Assembly (NCBI GenBank): GCA_021803035.1
Contig: JAJZME010000082.1
Location: 1 to 64,000, forward strand
From: Acidobacteriota bacterium
GTDB lineage: Bacteria; Acidobacteriota; Terriglobia; Terriglobales; Acidobacteriaceae
Reading direction: 5' to 3'
DNA length: 64,000 bases
Below, one piece after another: positions 40,564 to 49,253 of the stretch; position 1 is the stretch's first letter; the number at the start of each line of letters is the position of its first letter. Below the pieces are notes generated by a model, which did no database searches, was not told where the DNA came from, and worked only from the letters and a program-made list of their open reading frames with translations. The translations under genes and the position numbers were made by a program.

Positions 40564-42942
40564 CTACCCTGCCGACCCGCCAACTTGCTGCCCCGGCTGC
40601 CACCGCCGCAGCCGCAAGCTGTTGGCCACCACGCAAACCGAGCTCATCGCCATGGCTGCCGCAGCCACCCACGGCGTCAGCAGGATATGATACGCCGGAT
40701 ACAACGCTCCGGCCGCCAACGGGATGCCGATCACGTTATACCCCACCGCCCAGCCCAGGTTTTGGCGCATCACGCGCAGCGTCGAGCGCGACAGCCCCAG
40801 CGCCGCCGGAATCGACGACGGCTGCGGGCGCAGCAGCAGCACATCCCCCGCCTCCTGCGCCAGATCGGCGCCGCTGCCCATCGCAATCCCCGCATCGGCC
40901 TGCGCCAGCGCGGCGGCGTCGTTGATGCCATCGCCCACCATGGCCACGCGCAGCCCCTCGTGCTGCAGCGCGCGAATCCGCGCCAGCTTGCCCGCCGGAT
41001 CCAGACCTGCTGCCACCTCGTCGATCCCTGCCTGCCGCGCAATCGGCGCCGCGGCCGCCGCCGAATCCCCGGTCAGCATCACCACGCGCAGCCCCGCGCC
41101 GCGCAGCTCGGCCACAGCCTCTGCCGCATCCGGCCGCAGCGCGTCGCGCGCATCGAAGTACCCAGCCGGCCGCCGGTCCAGCGCCATCCACAGCCGCGTC
41201 ACGCCCGGCTCGGGCGCCGCAGCATCTTCCGGCAGCTTGACGAAAAATTCCTCGAACAGCGCTGCGTTCCCCAGCAGGCAATCGTGGCCTTCCACCCGCG
41301 CGCTCAAGCCCCGGCCGGGCAAATTCTGCGCGTCTTCAGCCGCTTTCCAACTCAGCCCCCGTGCCCGCGCATAGTCCAGCACCGCGTGCGCCAGGGGGTG
41401 ATTCGACCGCTCTTCGGCCGCCGCCGCCATGCGCAGCAAATCTTCTTCACTGAACTCCGCGCCCCGCGGCTCCGTCTCCTGCAAGCCAACCTTGCGCCCG
41501 GCAACAGCCTTGTCATCCAGATTTGCGGCCGTCCCTGCAACCGCCATCGAAGCATCCGCGGCATTCCCGGCCGCCAGCACGTGCACGGCCTGCAGCACCG
41601 GCCGTCCCACCGTAAGCGTCCCCGTCTTGTCCAGAACAATAGCGTCCAGCTTGCCCAGCCGTTCCAGTGCTTCGCCGCCCTTCAGCAGCACGCCCAGTTG
41701 CGCGCCCCGGCCCACGGCCACCGTCAGCGCCGCCGGCACAGCCAGCCCCATGGCGCACGGGCAGGCAATCACCAGCACCGCCACCATATTGGCCAGCGCC
41801 AGCTCCAGCGATCCGGCAGCAATCATCCAGCCTGCAAACGTCACCGCCGCCAGCCCCAATACCGTGGGAACAAAGATCGCGCTGGCGCGGTCGGCCAGCC
41901 GTTCCATCGGCGCCCGCGAACCCTGCGCCTGCTCCACCATGCGCGTAATCTGCGCCAGCACCGTAGCCTCGCCCAGCGACTTCGCCCGGCACACCACCGC
42001 CCCGTCGTAGTTCAGCGATCCGGCCAGCACCTGCTCTCCGGCCTCGCGCCCCAGCGGCGTCGATTCGCCCGTCAGCATCGACTCGTCCACCGTCGTGCGC
42101 CCCTGCAGGATCGTCGCGTCCACCGGGAACCGCTCGCCGGGCAGCACCACCACATCGTCGCCCACGCGGATCTCTTCCAGCGGCACCACCGTCTCCACGC
42201 CGTCCACCACGCGCCGCGCTGTCACCGGCCGCAGCCGGCTCAGCGAGTCCAGCGCCGCCAGCGCACGCCGTTTGGCCCGTGCTTCCAGGGATTTACCCAG
42301 CAGCAGAAAGCCCAGAATCAGCAGAACCGCATCGTAATACACGTTGCGGCCGGGAGCGGGCCAGATGGTGGCAAACGCCGAGTAGGCATACGCCACCGCC
42401 GTTCCCAGGCTCACCAGCGTGTTCATGTTGGTTGAGCCGTGGCGCAGCGCGCGAATCGCGCTCACGTAAATGCTGCGGCCCGCCCATACGCCCACCACCG
42501 TGGTCAGAACCAGCAGCGCCCACCGCAGCAGGTTGGGACTGAGCGCATAAAGCCAGGGCAGAAGATGCATCGGAACACGATCCAATGCGCCCATCTCACT
42601 TCCCAGCGGCATGGCCAGCACCATGGCCACAGCCCCGGCAATCAGCGTTGCCCACGCCTTGCGCGCCGACTCCGCCACCCGATCCTGCTCCCGCTCCGCG
42701 CTCTGGTCGCCAGCCCGCGGAAGGACCGCATCATAGCCCGCGCCGCGAATCGCCTCCACCAGCGCCTCCGGCGCGGTCGCCGCCGGATCGAAAACCACCG
42801 TGGCCCGGTGTCCCATCAGGTCCACGCGCGCCGACTCCACTCCCGCCGTCGAGCGCAGCGCTTCCTCCACGTGGTGCTGGCACGAGGCGCACGTCATGCC
42901 CAGCACAGGCACCGTGAGCGATTCCATCTCGGGCTCAGCCAT
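40564..42942 (-). CDS. copA: Copper-exporting P1B-type ATPase
   Basis: Exports Cu(I) from the cytoplasm using ATP. It has 792 residues and starts at ATG 42942 after AAAGGGGG. One N-terminal heavy-metal domain has GMTCASC (Cys18, Cys21). The membrane ion-binding motif is IACPCAMGLA (CPC), the actuator has TGES, the phosphorylation site is DKTGTLTVG, and the hinge GDGINDAAAL is intact. Later transmembrane segments carry YNVIGIPLAAGALYP and MAMSSVCVVANSLR, with the metal-site residues of the Cu(I) subgroup. The adjacent HMA protein is the likely chaperone. Confidence 0.96.
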   Translation of the reverse strand: MAEPEMESLTVPVLGMTCASCQHHVEEALRSTAGVESARVDLMGHRATVVFDPAATAPEALVEAIRGAGYDAVLPRAGDQSAEREQDRVAESARKAWATLIAGAVAMVLAMPLGSEMGALDRVPMHLLPWLYALSPNLLRWALLVLTTVVGVWAGRSIYVSAIRALRHGSTNMNTLVSLGTAVAYAYSAFATIWPAPGRNVYYDAVLLILGFLLLGKSLEARAKRRALAALDSLSRLRPVTARRVVDGVETVVPLEEIRVGDDVVVLPGERFPVDATILQGRTTVDESMLTGESTPLGREAGEQVLAGSLNYDGAVVCRAKSLGEATVLAQITRMVEQAQGSRAPMERLADRASAIFVPTVLGLAAVTFAGWMIAAGSLELALANMVAVLVIACPCAMGLAVPAALTVAVGRGAQLGVLLKGGEALERLGKLDAIVLDKTGTLTVGRPVLQAVHVLAAGNAADASMAVAGTAANLDDKAVAGRKVGLQETEPRGAEFSEEDLLRMAAAAEERSNHPLAHAVLDYARARGLSWKAAEDAQNLPGRGLSARVEGHDCLLGNAALFEEFFVKLPEDAAAPEPGVTRLWMALDRRPAGYFDARDALRPDAAEAVAELRGAGLRVVMLTGDSAAAAAPIARQAGIDEVAAGLDPAGKLARIRALQHEGLRVAMVGDGINDAAALAQADAGIAMGSGADLAQEAGDVLLLRPQPSSIPAALGLSRSTLRVMRQNLGWAVGYNVIGIPLAAGALYPAYHILLTPWVAAAAMAMSSVCVVANSLRLRRWQPGQQVGGSAG

Positions 42943-42969
42943 TTGTTGCCCCCTTTATCCTCGTTGTTC

Positions 42970-43179
42970 TCAAGCCTCCAGCCGCGCACTGTAACCCGCC
43001 TTGGCCAGCGCGGCAATTGCCGCATCGATGGGCGCCGGCTCCTGCGCCGAACTGAGCCGCGCCGAGCCCAGATCGACCTCCTTCACCTCCACGCCTTCTG
43101 TGGCCGTAAGTGCTTGCGTAACGCGGCGTACACAGGACCCGCAGTGCATTCCATCGATGTGCAATTTAAATTCCGCCAT
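42970..43179 (-). CDS. Heavy-metal-associated domain protein (CopZ-like)
   Basis: 69 residues from ATG 43179, with GGGGGATTTT upstream. It is a single HMA domain with the metal motif GMHCGSC and the usual beta-alpha-beta-beta-alpha-beta spacing. It probably delivers Cu(I) to CopA. It lies 27 bases upstream of copA on the same strand, so the two are likely co-transcribed. Confidence 0.93.
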   Translation of the reverse strand: MAEFKLHIDGMHCGSCVRRVTQALTATEGVEVKEVDLGSARLSSAQEPAPIDAAIAALAKAGYSARLEA

Positions 43180-43290
43180 AAAATCCCCCATTTCTTAATG
43201 ATGATAGTCCCGCACCCAGGATGCACCGCCATCCCACAGCGTGCCTCCCCGCTCAACGCATGCTTATGGACAGGTTTACGATGGTACACA

Positions 43291-43755
43291 ATGCGCAGAG
43301 AGTTCCCATCGGCGCCCATCGTGGCCGTGGGCGCGGTGATTGTCGACGCCGGCCGCGTCCTCCTGGTCCGCCGCGGCTCCGAGCCGCTCAAAGGTGAATG
43401 GTCGCTGCCCGGCGGCGCGCTCGAGCTGGGTGAATCGCTCACCGACGGCCTTGTTCGCGAAGTCCGCGAGGAAACCGGCCTGCTCGTCGAGCCCGTCGAG
43501 CTCATCGAGCTGCTCGACCGCATCCATCGCGACAAGGGCCGCGTCCGTTATCACTACGTCATCGCCGATTACCTCTGCCGCGTCAATGGAGGCTCCCTGC
43601 AGGCGGCCTCCGACGCCGACGAAGTCCGCTGGGCCGCCCGGCAGGAGTGGAGCGCCCACGGCGCGCTCCGTATCGATACCCTCGCCGCGCGCGTCGTTGA
43701 AATGGGCTGGCGCCGCGCCCAGGCGCTCTGGCCCTCCACAAAGGAGGCGCAATGA
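43291..43755 (+). CDS. Nudix hydrolase
   Basis: Hydrolyses a nucleoside diphosphate derivative. It has 154 residues; the start ATG 43291 is chosen because MRREFPSAPIVAVGAVIVDA is the normal beginning of the fold, and a frame open from 42439 is antisense to copA. The Nudix box is complete: GGALELGESLTDGLVREVREETG. The family substrate cannot be told. It overlaps the next gene (ATGA). Confidence 0.92.
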   Translation: MRREFPSAPIVAVGAVIVDAGRVLLVRRGSEPLKGEWSLPGGALELGESLTDGLVREVREETGLLVEPVELIELLDRIHRDKGRVRYHYVIADYLCRVNGGSLQAASDADEVRWAARQEWSAHGALRIDTLAARVVEMGWRRAQALWPSTKEAQ

Positions 43756-44711
43756 TACGCGGCCAGCGCCGGAGCTTGATCGCGCTATCTCTGCTTGGGT
43801 TGTGTGTCGCCTTCGTCCTCAGTTTTCTGGAGTGGCCCGTCAACTACTTGAACGGCTTCACGGAACTGCACATGTGGTTTGCCGGCTTCCGCGGCCACAT
43901 GATCACCGTCGACGGCTACCGTGTCCATTACATCGTCGATGGTCCCGCCGCCGGTCCACCCGTCGTGCTGATCCATGGCCTCGGCAGCCGCGCCCAGGCA
44001 TGGCGCAATCTTGCGCCCTACTTTGCCAGGGCCGGCGACCGCGTCTACATGCCCGATCTGATCGGCTACGGCGAAAGCCAGAAGCCGAAAAACTTCTCTT
44101 ACTCCGTCAAGGACGAAGCCACCATCGTCATCGGCTTCATGCATGATCTTGGCCTGAAGCGCGTCGATCTCGGCGGCTGGTCCATGGGCGGCTGGGTGGC
44201 GCAGCTTATCGCCGGGAAAGACCCGCAGCAGGTCAAGCGGCTCATGATCTTCGACTCCGCTGGCCTTTACGACCGGCCCACCTGGAATCCAGCCCTCTTC
44301 ACGCCCACCACGCCCGCGCAGCTCAACCAGTTGAACCGCCTGCTGCGCCCCAATCCGGCCCCCATCCCCGGCTTCGTTGCCCGTGACATCCTGCGCATAT
44401 CCCAAAAGGATGCCTGGGTGATCCACCGCGCCCTGGCCTCCATGTTCACCGGCCGCTACGTCACCAACAAACTGTTGCCGAAACTCAGGATGCCCGTCTT
44501 CCTCGCCTGGGGAGCCGATGACCAGTGTCTTCCTCTCAGCGAAGGCGAGCGGATGCACAAGCTCATTCCCCAATCGCAACTCGAAGTAGTCCCCGGCTGC
44601 GGCCACCTGGCTCCGCTCGACTGCGCCAATAAAATTGGCCCCCAGGCCGTAGCTTTCCTCAAAAGCAATCCGCCTCGGCAGCACCAGCTCCCCAAATCCG
44701 CCGCCCATTGA
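43752..44711 (+). CDS. Alpha/beta-hydrolase, membrane-anchored
   Basis: 319 residues. Residues ~8-26 form a hydrophobic N-terminal helix (LIALSLLGLCVAFVLSFL). The hydrolase fold has the oxyanion region VVLIHGLGSRAQAWRNLAPY, nucleophile GWSMGG (Ser), acid LAWGADDQCLP (Asp) and base GCGHLAPLD (His). It is likely an esterase or lipase-type enzyme facing the periplasm or anchored in the inner membrane. Its start overlaps the Nudix gene. Confidence 0.9.
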   Translation: MIRGQRRSLIALSLLGLCVAFVLSFLEWPVNYLNGFTELHMWFAGFRGHMITVDGYRVHYIVDGPAAGPPVVLIHGLGSRAQAWRNLAPYFARAGDRVYMPDLIGYGESQKPKNFSYSVKDEATIVIGFMHDLGLKRVDLGGWSMGGWVAQLIAGKDPQQVKRLMIFDSAGLYDRPTWNPALFTPTTPAQLNQLNRLLRPNPAPIPGFVARDILRISQKDAWVIHRALASMFTGRYVTNKLLPKLRMPVFLAWGADDQCLPLSEGERMHKLIPQSQLEVVPGCGHLAPLDCANKIGPQAVAFLKSNPPRQHQLPKSAAH

Positions 44712-45362
44712 CAGCCCGTATCGAAAGTCGCGCATGCCGGGAGCGATTTTCATTCGCTTTCGCGGCTCCCAGGCCCTCCGCGCCCGCGATGGAAGTCTGG
44801 TTTTTAAGAAGCACGGCCGTACACGCTGCCGAAAAACTTGGTGCTTTGAAGGGCACCGCTTTAGCCGCTGACGGGATACTTTGTCGGCGGAAGACGGCTG
44901 CATTTTTCTTTCTCCACCTTTGCCGGTTATTTCCGGCAAAAGGCGCACAATATTTCTTATGTTGCTCGATCGTGGCCACAGGGAGCCGGTCAATGCCATT
45001 CTTCCGGCAGCCGCCGGAAAGCCGCCTTGGGGAGTTGAACGCCACCCCCCTTAAATTTAAATATTCTGTAAGACTGTAAGTGTTCCGGCTCCGTACCGCT
45101 GGCCGATAACGTCCGCAGGCGCCTCATTTTTCACCACGCCAAAATTCTTTTTTATCCTCTACTCAAATCGCCGCAACTTAAGTGAAGTTCCGCGCGTCGA
45201 ATCATATGCAAGATCGGGCTGTTGTTGTACCGGTTTCGCGCGCATGTATAACTTTGATTTTCACTCTGCTCTACTTACACAAGACTGCCGCACGACCACG
45301 CCAGGAATCTTCTCCGTCCACTGGAACCTGCCGTCGTACACTCAGTCAGGAGTTCAACTCTC
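44712..45362. other. Intergenic region with palindromic repeats and hairpins
   Basis: About 650 bases with no supportable gene. It holds two palindromic repeat copies (44791-44874), a hairpin at 44919-44940 (TTTGCCGG arm) and another at 45002-45019 (TTCCGGC arm). A CACCCCCCTTAAATTTAAAT stretch near 45041-45060 weakly recalls the start of dispersed repeat A/B. Confidence 0.55.
44791..44874 (+). repeat. Pair of intergenic palindromic repeats
   Basis: The first copy (44791-44832) starts with GGAAGTCTGGTTTTTAAG and has a palindromic GCACGGCCGT. The second (44841-44874) reads GTGCTTTGAAGGGCACCGCT and TTAGCCGCTG. Both belong to the family with members at 20827 and 55884. Confidence 0.68.
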
Positions 45363-46442
45363 TTGAAATCCGGATTTGTCGCTATTCTCGGCCGGCCCAA
45401 CGCTGGCAAAAGCACTCTTCTCAACGCCCTGACCGGCGAAAAGGTGGCCATCGTTACGGCTAAACCGCAAACCACCCGCAACTGCATCGCCGGCGTGGTT
45501 GAAGTTCCCGCGGTGCGCAAGGGAGTCCGGCTGGCCGCGCGGGAGGAAGCGCAAATCGTCTTTCTCGATACACCCGGCGTGCACAAACCCGGCTCGCACC
45601 TCGACCGGCGCATGATGCAGCAGGTGCATGAGGCGCTGGAAACCTGCAATCTGGTGCTGCTTCTGATGGACTCAACGCGGCGGGTACAGTTGGCCGAGCA
45701 GGCCGACCGGGCCGTCAGTGCAGATCTTGGATCGCCCAAAGCGGGAGGATCGGTCTGGGCTAGCGAAGATGAGTTTCTCTTCAGCCTGATCCGTAAGCTG
45801 GAGTGTCCGGTCTTCCTGGTCCTCACCAAAATCGATCTGGTGCGCAAGGATCAGCTTCTTCCGCTCATCGAAAGGCTGAGCAAGCAATTCAACTTTGCCC
45901 AGGTGATTCCCATCAGCTCCCGCAAGCATGATGGCCTCGACGCGCTGGTTCGCAGCATTGTGGAAATGCTGCCCAAGGGCGAGCGCTACTACCCGAAGGA
46001 CCAGTACACCGACCAGCCGCTGCGCTTTATGGTGGCTGAGCTGATCCGCGAGAGCATTCTCACCGAAACCGGTGAAGAGGTTCCTTACGCTTCGGCCGTG
46101 GTCGTCGAGCGCTTCGATGAAGCCGAATCCGCCCTCCCCAAAGCGGGGAAGAAGCCGCTAACGCACATTATTGCTTCCATTTACTGCGAACGCGCCGGGC
46201 AAAAGGCGATTCTCATCGGCCGCGGTGGCTCCAAGCTGAAGACGATCGGCGCCAGCGCGCGCCGCAAGATCGAGGCACTATTGGGAACGCGCGTCTACCT
46301 GGAACTGCACGTTATTGTTGAGCCGGGTTGGCGGGAATCGAAGGCGTTTGTCGAATCCCTCGACTGGCGCACTCAATTGGAAAGACTCGCTGAGGACCAA
46401 GCGAACGAAGTCGCGCTCGACAGCAAGGAATCGCCGGCGTAA
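45363..46442 (+). CDS. era: GTPase Era
   Basis: Binds 16S rRNA and assists 30S assembly. It starts at TTG 45363 after AGGAGTTC; 359 residues, longer than the usual ~300. G1 is GRPNAGKST, G3 DTPGVHKPGSHL, G4 TKIDLV. The C-terminal KH domain is intact (AILIGRGGSKLKTIGASARR). The extra length comes from two insertions in the GTPase domain: near residue 50 (VPAVRKGVRLAAREE) and ~115-138 (ADRAVSADLGSPKAGGSVWA). Confidence 0.95.
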   Translation: MKSGFVAILGRPNAGKSTLLNALTGEKVAIVTAKPQTTRNCIAGVVEVPAVRKGVRLAAREEAQIVFLDTPGVHKPGSHLDRRMMQQVHEALETCNLVLLLMDSTRRVQLAEQADRAVSADLGSPKAGGSVWASEDEFLFSLIRKLECPVFLVLTKIDLVRKDQLLPLIERLSKQFNFAQVIPISSRKHDGLDALVRSIVEMLPKGERYYPKDQYTDQPLRFMVAELIRESILTETGEEVPYASAVVVERFDEAESALPKAGKKPLTHIIASIYCERAGQKAILIGRGGSKLKTIGASARRKIEALLGTRVYLELHVIVEPGWRESKAFVESLDWRTQLERLAEDQANEVALDSKESPA

Positions 46443-46468
46443 GCCTCTGCAGCAGGGCCGAAGGATCG

Positions 46469-48892
46469 CTACTGCCGCGCCGGCTGATTTCCGTTCATCT
46501 CCGGCTGGGGAACTGTAGCCAGCACCTCGGCTTCGGCAGGCATCTCGGCGTTCAACGCCGAAGGCAGCGGGTTTTCCAGCGCCAGGGCCAGCACTTCGTC
46601 CATAGTGTCCACAAAGTGCAGCTTCATGGAATTCTTGATGTTGTCCGGCAACTCGGCCACGTCCTTCTCGTTGGCCCGCGGCAAAATCGCCTCGAAAATC
46701 CCCGCCCGCAGCGCCGCCAGCAGCTTCTCTTTCAGTCCCCCGATGGCCAGCACCTTGCCCCGCAGCGTGATTTCGCCCGTCATGGCAAGGTCGCGCCGCA
46801 CGGGAATCCTGGCCAGAGCGCTGGCCAGCGCCGTCGCCATGGTGATGCCCGCTGAAGGACCGTCTTTGGGAATTGCGCCCTCGGGCACGTGCAGGTGGAT
46901 GTCTAGGTTGCGGTAGAACTCGCGGGACAGGCCCAGCGCATGGGCTTTGCCACGAACATAGCTCAGTGCCGCCTGCGCCGACTCCTGCATCACGTCGCCC
47001 AACTGGCCGGTGATGGTCAGTTTGCCCTTGCCGTCGAGTACCTGCACTTCCGTCGTGAGGATGCTGCCCCCGACCTCGGTCCACGCCAAGCCGGTCACTA
47101 GGCCGACCTCGCTCTTCTCGTGCACCTCGGATTCGCGGAACTTGGGCACGCCCAGAAAGTCGGCGACATTCGCCGCCGTGATCTCTTCCTTGTGCTTGAC
47201 GCCGGCCTTCACCACCTTGCGGGCAACCTTGCGGCAAACATTGCCGATTTCCCGCTCCAGATTGCGCACGCCGGCTTCGCGGGTATGAGAGCGGATGATT
47301 TCCAGAATGGCATCGTCCTTGAAGACGATATTTTTCTCGCTCAGGCCGGTCTGTTCGCGCTGTTTTTTCACTAGGTACTGGCGGGCGATCTCCAGCTTTT
47401 CCTGCTCGGTGTAGCCCTGCAGGCGCAGAACTTCCATGCGGTCCTGCAGCGCCGGCGGGATGGTGTGGAGCACATTGGCCGTGGCCACAAACAACACCTG
47501 CGACAGGTCGTAATCCACGTCGAGATAGTGGTCCTGGAAGGTGGTGTTCTGCTCTGGGTCGAGCACCTCCAGCAGCGCCGAAGCCGGATCGCCGCGGAAG
47601 TCCGATGAAATCTTGTCCACCTCGTCCAGCAGGAAGACGGGGTTCTTGGTCCCGGCGCGCTTCATGTGCTGGATGATCTGGCCGGGCATGGCGCCGATAT
47701 AGGTGCGGCGATGTCCACGAATCTCGGCCTCGTCCCGCACGCCGCCCAGCGAAAGGCGCACAAACTTGCGCCCCGTGGCCTTGGCTATCGACATTCCCAG
47801 CGAAGTCTTGCCCACACCCGGAGGGCCGACAAAGCACAGGATCGAGCCTTTGGGGTTCTTCACAAGCTGGCGCACGGCGAGGAACTCCAGAATGCGCTCC
47901 TTGATCTTTTCCAGCCCGTAATGGTCGGTGTTCAGCACCTTTTCGGCGTAGTCGATGGAACGGGTCTCCTTCGATTTCTTCTTCCACGGTACGGCCAGCA
48001 ACCAGTCGATATAGTTGCGGCTCACGGTGGACTCGGCCGACATGGGCGGCATCGCTTCGAGTTTCTTCAACTCCTGGATCGCCTTGTCCAGCACCTCTTT
48101 GGGCATGCCGGCGGCCTCGATCTTCTTGCGCAGCTCGTCGAACTCGCTCTTTTCGCCGCGGCCCAGTTCCTTCTGGATAGCCTTGATCTTTTCGTTGAGG
48201 TAGTACTCTTTCTGGGCGCGCTCCATCTGGCGCTTGACGCGTGACTGGATGTTGCGGTCCAGATCGAGCTTCTCGATCTCGATATCGAGCACGTCGGCGA
48301 TGCGCGCTAGGCGCGCAGCAGGATCGAAGATGGCCAGCAGTTCCTGCTTCTCCTCGATGCCGATTTGCAGATTGGCGGCGATGGTATCGGAGAGCTTGGC
48401 CGGTTCGTCCATGCGCACGGAGGCAATGATGGTCTCGTAATTGAGCGACTGCTGCAGCTTGACGTACTGCTCGAAGAGCGAGGTGACGCGTTGCATCAGT
48501 TGCTCGACAGCAGGGGTCATCTCGAACTCGGCCTTACCGGTGCGCACCGTAGCTACGAAGAAGCCGTCGCGGTCGCTCACCTCGACAGACTTGGCGCGCT
48601 CCACGCCTTCCACCAGTACCTTGATGTTGCCGTCTGGCATCTTGACGCTTTGCACGATGTTGCAGATGGAGCCAACCTGGTAGATATCCTTGGCCCGTGG
48701 CTCGTCGATGGAGGCGTCGTGCTGGGTGGCCAGAAAGATCTTGCGATCGCCGTTCAGCGCCTCTTCGAGCGCGCGAACGCTGGACTCACGGCCCACGACA
48801 AACGGCGTCATCATATAGGGGAAGATCACCATGTCCCGGATGGGCATCATGGGAAGTTTGCGCGGCTCGAATTTGTCGCGGTGTTGAGTCAT
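46469..48892 (-). CDS. lon: ATP-dependent protease Lon
   Basis: 807 residues from ATG 48892, with AGGAAG upstream; the upstream extension is not conserved. An N-terminal substrate domain ([19 protein letters not shown]) is followed by the AAA+ module (Walker [12 protein letters not shown], Walker [10 protein letters not shown]) and the protease domain with the Ser680-Lys723 dyad ([18 protein letters not shown]). It degrades damaged and regulatory proteins. The C-terminal tail after residue ~780 is acidic and family-variable. It is convergent with era, with a 26-base gap. Confidence 0.97.
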   Translation of the reverse strand: MTQHRDKFEPRKLPMMPIRDMVIFPYMMTPFVVGRESSVRALEEALNGDRKIFLATQHDASIDEPRAKDIYQVGSICNIVQSVKMPDGNIKVLVEGVERAKSVEVSDRDGFFVATVRTGKAEFEMTPAVEQLMQRVTSLFEQYVKLQQSLNYETIIASVRMDEPAKLSDTIAANLQIGIEEKQELLAIFDPAARLARIADVLDIEIEKLDLDRNIQSRVKRQMERAQKEYYLNEKIKAIQKELGRGEKSEFDELRKKIEAAGMPKEVLDKAIQELKKLEAMPPMSAESTVSRNYIDWLLAVPWKKKSKETRSIDYAEKVLNTDHYGLEKIKERILEFLAVRQLVKNPKGSILCFVGPPGVGKTSLGMSIAKATGRKFVRLSLGGVRDEAEIRGHRRTYIGAMPGQIIQHMKRAGTKNPVFLLDEVDKISSDFRGDPASALLEVLDPEQNTTFQDHYLDVDYDLSQVLFVATANVLHTIPPALQDRMEVLRLQGYTEQEKLEIARQYLVKKQREQTGLSEKNIVFKDDAILEIIRSHTREAGVRNLEREIGNVCRKVARKVVKAGVKHKEEITAANVADFLGVPKFRESEVHEKSEVGLVTGLAWTEVGGSILTTEVQVLDGKGKLTITGQLGDVMQESAQAALSYVRGKAHALGLSREFYRNLDIHLHVPEGAIPKDGPSAGITMATALASALARIPVRRDLAMTGEITLRGKVLAIGGLKEKLLAALRAGIFEAILPRANEKDVAELPDNIKNSMKLHFVDTMDEVLALALENPLPSALNAEMPAEAEVLATVPQPEMNGNQPARQ

Positions 48893-49253
48893 AAATACTT
48901 CCTGAGGATTAGACGCGGCAAAACCCCTGCGGAAGCGCCGCGCGGGGCAAAGCTCATGTTGGGATTGTATCGCGCTTCGAATGTCCGCGCAGCGAGGTGC
49001 GTGATCTGCGCCGGACGCGGACGGATGCAGGGTCGTGAGGAGAATTGCCGTCCGCGAACCACACCGGCGGCTGCATCCGGGGATCAGTCCCAGCCGACGA
49101 GGCAAATGCTGCCAAAAGTCCGTTTCCTCAAGTGCCTGCAAATTGACCATTACGGGCAATGCCCAGCAATCCGCAACCACCGAGCCAGTTCCGCACCCCA
49201 AAGGATCGGGACAAATAGCACGCAATTTGGTGCAGGAACAGGCAGTCAGCGCC
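48893..49253. other. Upstream region of lon
   Basis: About 360 bases between lon and the receptor gene, both on the minus strand. On the minus strand GATACAATCC about 70 bases before lon resembles a -10 box, but no matching -35 was found. No ORF has family support. Confidence 0.4.

Noticed and set aside
40432..42435. 667-aa ORF on the plus strand
   Set aside because: Antisense to copA; Arg/His/Gln-rich with no family resemblance.
46278..47987. 569-aa ORF in another frame of the lon strand
   Set aside because: Gly/Arg/Pro-rich shadow of the lon reading frame.
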